Origin: Arenicella sp.
GTDB taxonomy: Bacteria > Pseudomonadota > Gammaproteobacteria > Arenicellales > Arenicellaceae
Reading direction: 5' to 3'
Length of the DNA stretch: 9,095 nt
Assembly: GCA_018677115.1 (NCBI GenBank)
Contig: JAHHOC010000046.1
Location: 1 to 9,095, forward strand
The notes under the pieces are model-generated. The model worked only from the letters and a program-made list of their open reading frames with translations, did no database searches and was not told the origin of the DNA. The position numbers and the translations under genes are program-made. Shown here piece after piece: positions 5,706-9,095 of this stretch (positions are counted from its first letter, which is position 1; each line of letters begins with the position of its first letter).

Positions 5706-7787
5706 TCAGCCAACCGCTTTCATAGAAAGCCGCACTCGGCCCTGACGGTCGACTTCCAGCACCTTCACGGTAACTTCATCGCCCTCAGAAAGCACATCAG
5801 AGACATTCTCTACCCGGTCATTGGATATCTGCGATATATGCACCAGGCCGTCTTTACCCGGTAACACATTAACGAATGCACCGAATTCCATAATTTTAAC
5901 GACTTTACCGGTATACACGGAATCAACTTCAATATCAGCGGTGATTTCCTCAATCCGTCGGCGTGCTTCAGCACCTGCAGCCCCATCGACCGAGGCAACA
6001 TTAATGGTACCGTCGTCTTCAATATCGATGGTAGCACCGGTTTCCTCACAAAGACCCCTGATAACCGCACCACCTTTGCCAATAACATCGCGGATTTTAT
6101 CCGGGTGAATTTTGAAAGTGATAATGCGAGGCGCATACTCCGACATCTCTTCACGGGGTGCTTCAATCACCTTGGCCATTTCACCAAGAATATGAATCCG
6201 GGCATCCTTGGCCTGGGCCAGTGCCTGACTCATTATTTGTTCGGTAATGCCATCGATTTTGATGTCCATTTGCAATGCCGTAATACCATCGGGTGTGCCG
6301 GCAACTTTGAAGTCCATATCACCTAAGTGGTCTTCATCACCGAGTATGTCGGTCAGAACTGCAAATTGGTCACCCTCTTTAATCAGACCCATGGCAATGC
6401 CGGCAACCGGTGCCTTAATTTTTACTCCGGCATCCATCAGTGCAAGCGAAGTGCCACAAACACTGGCCATCGAGCTCGAACCGTTGGATTCGGTAATTTC
6501 AGAGACCACACGGATAACGTATGGAAATTCTTCCGCGGTTGGCAGCACCGCTGCAACCCCGCGTCGGGCCAGGCGCCCATGGCCAATTTCACGCCGCTTG
6601 GGAGAACCGACGCGACCAGTCTCACCCACCGAATAGGGCGGAAAATTGTAATGCAGCATAAATCGATCTGAGATGTCACCTTCAAGTGCATCAATGCGCT
6701 GGGCGTCACGTTCCGTGCCCAGCGTCGCAGAAACGATGGCCTGTGTTTCACCGCGCGTAAACAGGGCAGAGCCATGAACGCGAGGCCATACGCCTGTGCG
6801 TATGTCAATTTGGCGTACAGTGGTTGTATCACGGCCATCAATACGTTTCTCTCCAGCGATCACTCTTCCTCGAACAATACTCTTCTCGAGGTTTTTAAGC
6901 GTCGCATTGACTGCTTCAATTTCATCGCTGCTTGATTCTTCGGTCAGCAGCGCCGCATTAACGTCAGCGTGAGCGGCTGAAATTTTGGCCACCCGTTCTA
7001 CCTTACTGGGGGTGGAGAAGGCATCCTCAAGGGCTGCTTTGGCAATTTCGGCAACTCTCTGGGTTTTTGAATCGTCTTCCGCCGGAGGTGTCCATTCCTT
7101 CATCGGTTTGGCGACTTCAGCTGCCAATTCCTTTATCGCGTTAATCGCTTTTTGCGATTCTTTATGGCCGTACATTACTGCACCCAACATGACGTCTTCA
7201 GACAGCACATTGGCCTCAGATTCAACCATTAACACTGCGTGTTCAGTGCCAGCAACCACCAGATCGAGCTTGGATTTCTCAGCCAATATATCGGCAGTTG
7301 GGTTAAGCACATACTCTCCATCTACATAGCCGACGCGTGCTGCGCCTACTGGTCCGTTGAACGGTATCCCCGAAGTCGCCAGTGCAGCTGAAGCGCCGAC
7401 CAACGATACAATCTCGGTATCGATATTTGGGTCAATTGACACAATCGTAATCACTACCTGAACGTCATAGTTGAATCCCTTGGGGAACAACGGACGCAAC
7501 GGCCGATCGATCAGGCGGCAGGTTAAAATCGCTTTTTCGGAAGGTCGCCCTTCGCGACGAAAAAAGCCGCCCGGAATCTTGCCGGCGGCGTAAGTGCGCT
7601 CTTCGACATCAATCGTGAGCGGCATGAAACTTTTTGGTTCACCGGATATTTTATTAACAACCGTAACCATAACAGTGGTATCGCCACAACTGGCGATGAT
7701 GGCGGAGTCCGCCTGGCGAGCAATCTCGCCGGTTTCTAATTTGAATTCGTTTTCACCGAATTGAAAGGTCTTTGTTACCTTTGACAT
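5706..7787 (-). CDS. pnp: Polynucleotide phosphorylase (PNPase)
   Basis: Phosphorolytic 3'-to-5' exoribonuclease and core degradosome subunit; it can also add 3' tails. The 693-residue product shows the full architecture. RNase PH domain 1 carries FFRREGRP (75-82). A helical linker lies around 145-225. RNase PH domain 2 carries the phosphate-binding [10 protein letters not shown] (S437-S439) and the metal site [12 protein letters not shown] (D486, D492, K494, same numbering as E. coli). A KH domain has VIGKGG (GKGG at 570-573), and an S1 domain spans about 620-690 ([24 protein letters not shown]). The ATG at 7787 has AACAGG 8 nt upstream and fits the family N-terminus. An in-frame ATG at 7823 would add 12 residues and is less likely. 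The protein stops right after S1, lacking the roughly 20-residue tail of E. coli PNPase, exactly where the repeat array begins. It follows rpsO as in E. coli. Confidence 0.98.
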   Translation of the reverse strand: MSKVTKTFQFGENEFKLETGEIARQADSAIIASCGDTTVMVTVVNKISGEPKSFMPLTIDVEERTYAAGKIPGGFFRREGRPSEKAILTCRLIDRPLRPLFPKGFNYDVQVVITIVSIDPNIDTEIVSLVGASAALATSGIPFNGPVGAARVGYVDGEYVLNPTADILAEKSKLDLVVAGTEHAVLMVESEANVLSEDVMLGAVMYGHKESQKAINAIKELAAEVAKPMKEWTPPAEDDSKTQRVAEIAKAALEDAFSTPSKVERVAKISAAHADVNAALLTEESSSDEIEAVNATLKNLEKSIVRGRVIAGEKRIDGRDTTTVRQIDIRTGVWPRVHGSALFTRGETQAIVSATLGTERDAQRIDALEGDISDRFMLHYNFPPYSVGETGRVGSPKRREIGHGRLARRGVAAVLPTAEEFPYVIRVVSEITESNGSSSMASVCGTSLALMDAGVKIKAPVAGIAMGLIKEGDQFAVLTDILGDEDHLGDMDFKVAGTPDGITALQMDIKIDGITEQIMSQALAQAKDARIHILGEMAKVIEAPREEMSEYAPRIITFKIHPDKIRDVIGKGGAVIRGLCEETGATIDIEDDGTINVASVDGAAGAEARRRIEEITADIEVDSVYTGKVVKIMEFGAFVNVLPGKDGLVHISQISNDRVENVSDVLSEGDEVTVKVLEVDRQGRVRLSMKAVG

Positions 7788-7795
7788 AATATTTA

Positions 7796-7801
7796 CCTGT
7801 T
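7796..7801 (-). promoter_or_regulatory. Ribosome binding site of pnp
   Basis: AACAGG on the minus strand lies 8 nt before the ATG at 7787 and supports that start over the in-frame ATG at 7823. Confidence 0.65.
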
Positions 7802-7820
7802 TCTTACTTTTACTATTTCT

Positions 7821-7934
7821 CATCCGCCCTATTGCGGCTGAGTTTTTACCTACATTGACTTACTACCAGAGCGGGATTAATCCCGCCAGATCGCTACGAC
7901 TCCTGTCTTTGCGATGAACCCGCGTCCGGCGGAC
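7821..7934 (-). promoter_or_regulatory. Structured pnp leader with nested inverted repeats
   Basis: The leader between the rpsO hairpin and pnp contains a perfect 16-bp palindrome (7871-7886, GCGGGATT and its complement), a 5-bp stem (7890-7894 with 7911-7915) and a small palindrome (7924-7934). A possible long-range helix pairs GTCCGCC (7928-7934) with GGCGGAT (7821-7827), including G-T/U wobbles. E. coli pnp mRNA is autoregulated through a 5' hairpin cut by RNase III and then degraded by PNPase. An analogous role here is inference from position and structure. Confidence 0.4.
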
Positions 7935-7942
7935 AAACCACA

Positions 7943-7967
7943 AAAGCCTTATCGTCGATAAGGCTTT
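7943..7967 (-). terminator. rpsO terminator or attenuator before pnp
   Basis: An 11-bp perfect stem (7943-7953 with 7957-7967) with a 3-base loop lies 22 bp after the rpsO stop. On the minus strand it is followed by the short, interrupted T-run TTTTGTGGTTTG. The weak T-run suggests partial read-through into pnp, as at the E. coli rpsO t1 terminator. The hairpin may also stabilise the rpsO mRNA. Confidence 0.75.
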
Positions 7968-7989
7968 GGTGAAAAACTGATTCAACCGA

Positions 7990-8259
7990 TTACTTACGTA
8001 GGCCTAAACGCTTAATAAGTGATCGATATCGTTCAATATCGTTTTTCTTGAGATAGTCGAGCAACTTGCGACGACTGTTCACCAAACGCAGCAAACCCTG
8101 CCGTGAATGATGGTCGTGAATGTGCTCTTTAAAGTGGGGAGACAGATCCGCAATGCGGGCTGTCATCAATGCGACTTGTACTTCCGGGGAACCGGTGTCG
8201 CCGTCCTTTACCTGATACTCTTTTACGATAGCGGATTTATCCGCAGCAGTTAATGCCAT
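7990..8259 (-). CDS. rpsO: 30S ribosomal protein S15
   Basis: Small-subunit protein that binds the central domain of 16S rRNA and helps nucleate platform assembly. The 89-residue product is exactly the E. coli length. It has the family blocks [16 protein letters not shown] (21-36), [22 protein letters not shown] and the C-terminal LIKRLGLRK. The ATG at 8259 has an AG-rich Shine-Dalgarno (GAAGAGGA on the minus strand, 8272-8279) 12 nt upstream, a longer spacing than usual. E. coli S15 represses its own translation by binding a pseudoknot over its ribosome binding site, and the 217-bp upstream region here has room for such a structure. The gene lies between truB and pnp, the conserved order. 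Confidence 0.98.
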   Translation of the reverse strand: MALTAADKSAIVKEYQVKDGDTGSPEVQVALMTARIADLSPHFKEHIHDHHSRQGLLRLVNSRRKLLDYLKKNDIERYRSLIKRLGLRK

Positions 8260-8271
8260 AGTTGATACTTA

Positions 8272-8279
8272 TCCTCTTC
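8272..8279 (-). promoter_or_regulatory. Ribosome binding site of rpsO
   Basis: GAAGAGGA on the minus strand ends 12 nt before the ATG at 8259. This is strong complementarity at longer than optimal spacing, which could reflect a folded leader. Confidence 0.55.
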
Positions 8280-8342
8280 ATTATGTTACAAAAAGCGCAA
8301 TCCCTGAAGGGTGGAATTGAACCGGTTAAATTGTTGTGCCAA

Positions 8343-8375
8343 GCGTATTCAAGGCACTAACAAGTGCGCGTATTC
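8343..8375 (-). repeat. Direct repeat and hairpin in the rpsO leader
   Basis: The octamer GAATACGC occurs twice on the minus strand (8343-8350 and 8368-8375). Between the copies is a hairpin, GCACT/AGTGC (8354-8358 with 8363-8367), with a 4-base loop. The cluster lies just downstream of the candidate rpsO -10, so it would be at the start of the transcript. Confidence 0.35.
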
Positions 8376-8399
8376 TAACTGTTTAAATGTGAAAATCAC
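8372..8399 (-). promoter_or_regulatory. Candidate promoter for rpsO-pnp
   Basis: The minus strand has TAGAAT (8372-8377), five of six to the -10 consensus, with a poor -35 (GTGATT, 8394-8399) 16 bp upstream. E. coli has a dedicated rpsO promoter in the same truB-rpsO interval. The call rests mainly on the -10 and on position. Confidence 0.33.
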
Positions 8400-8476
8400 C
8401 CTTTAAATGACTGAAATAATGGCGTTTGCTGCTTTTTTTGTGGTTTTTTGCCTAAATCCCGCGCTGCCGCTTGTAA

Positions 8477-9095
8477 TCACTTATCCAAAACAAAGATTTT
8501 TTCCGTTTTCAGTGTGTTACCGGCAGTCACCCTGCCGAGTGCGAACAGACTCGAATCGGGCCGGTAAAAACGGCATAAACCGGCACCCATCAAGCCTTTA
8601 GCCGGGGTGGACCGCCCTTGTAACAAACTATCGGCCTGCTCAGCAGAGATATCCAGCCTCGGCAGCTGTTGCAGCAGCACATCAATCGGCAGAAGCGCTG
8701 CCTGGCGGAATTTCTGGTCCTCAAGTTGCTCCAGGGTCACTGCCTGATCCACCGATATGCCCTTGCTCTCCTGACGGTGCAGGGCAACCACGTGCGCACC
8801 GCAACCCAATGCGCGACCTATATCATGCGCAAGTGATCTAATGTAAAACCCGCTCGAGCTATGCACCAGCAGGCGGAAGTGCAGCCGGTCGATCTGTTCG
8901 GCCTGCAGTTTATATACACTCATGGAGCGCGCGGGCCGCTCGATTACCTCGCCTTTACGTGCCCTCTTGTATAACGGCTGGCCATCCACTTTCAGTGCGC
9001 TGTACATCGGTGGCACCTGACGTATTTCACCGCGGAACTGTTCTAACACCTTCTGCATATCAGAATCCGACACCTCCACCGGGTTAGACTCAATA
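8477..9095 (-). CDS. truB: tRNA pseudouridine-55 synthase, C-terminal part (5' end outside window)
   Basis: Isomerises U55 in the T-loop of tRNAs to pseudouridine. About 205 residues to the stop at 8477 are visible; E. coli TruB is 314, so about the first 100 residues are outside the window, including the catalytic Asp motif. Visible family blocks are FRGEIRQVPPMYSALK, GQPLYKRARKG and the strongly conserved GFYIRSLAHDIGRALGCGAHV of the pseudouridine synthase core. These are followed by a C-terminal region of the PUA-like type ending in EKIFVLDK. The frame stays open to the window edge, so the GTG at 9079 is internal and not the true start. TruB normally lies between rbfA and rpsO in the nusA-infB operon, which fits rpsO following here. 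No strong terminator separates truB from rpsO, so co-transcription is likely. Confidence 0.96.
   Translation of the reverse strand, partial: IESNPVEVSDSDMQKVLEQFRGEIRQVPPMYSALKVDGQPLYKRARKGEVIERPARSMSVYKLQAEQIDRLHFRLLVHSSSGFYIRSLAHDIGRALGCGAHVVALHRQESKGISVDQAVTLEQLEDQKFRQAALLPIDVLLQQLPRLDISAEQADSLLQGRSTPAKGLMGAGLCRFYRPDSSLFALGRVTAGNTLKTEKIFVLDK

Noticed and set aside
7788..7823. Start of pnp at 7823 (12 extra residues)
   Set aside because: The extension is Lys/Ser/Asn-rich and unlike PNPase N-termini. The ATG at 7787 has a better placed Shine-Dalgarno and fits the family.
8420..8455. T-rich tract after truB as a plus-strand terminator
   Set aside because: No GC-rich hairpin precedes the T-runs, and no plus-strand gene ends here.
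8407..8601. 64-codon plus-strand frame over the truB end
   Set aside because: No ribosome binding site or family match; about two thirds of it is antisense to truB.
1..9095. A novel defence, mobile or biosynthetic system
   Set aside because: Every sizeable gene is a recognised housekeeping gene except the DUF2203-like ORF. No effector, nuclease, toxin, transposase or phage gene was seen.

Overview
This is an ordinary housekeeping stretch of a gammaproteobacterial chromosome. The proteins closely resemble E. coli and Pseudomonas homologues in length and motifs, and both gene orders (murJ-ribF-ileS beside rpsT, and truB-rpsO-pnp) are typical of that class. Base composition looks close to 50% G+C. 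I cannot name a genus from sequence alone. I found no prophage, transposase, CRISPR array, tRNA or rRNA, and no defence or biosynthetic system. The most unusual part is a short tandem repeat array behind pnp.

Left block (1-5021, minus strand): murJ (lipid II flippase), a small DUF2203-like gene, ribF (FMN/FAD synthesis) and the first 670 codons of ileS, whose 3' end lies outside the window. The first three genes are 9-12 bp apart and are probably co-transcribed. ileS follows a 125-bp gap that holds a candidate promoter of its own. Transcription of the block probably starts just upstream of murJ.

Centre (5022-5705): rpsT (ribosomal protein S20) runs on the plus strand, divergent from murJ. 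The two candidate promoters share one -35 region. rpsT begins with GTG and is followed by a strong symmetric terminator. Between that terminator and the pnp stop codon lie three head-to-tail copies of a 52-58 bp hairpin-rich repeat.

Right block (5706-9095, minus strand): truB (tRNA pseudouridine-55 synthase, 5' end outside the window), rpsO (ribosomal protein S15) and pnp (polynucleotide phosphorylase). This is the classical distal part of the nusA-infB operon. A terminator-like hairpin separates rpsO from pnp, as in E. coli, and the pnp leader is rich in inverted repeats.

Together the genes serve ribosome assembly (S20, S15), tRNA charging and modification (IleRS, TruB), RNA turnover (PNPase), flavin cofactor supply (RibF) and cell-wall precursor export (MurJ). 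The two operons converge on the shared terminator and repeat region. The points most worth a second look are the repeat array and its position at the end of pnp, the shared -35 of rpsT and murJ, the DUF2203-like gene, and the structured leaders of pnp and ileS.
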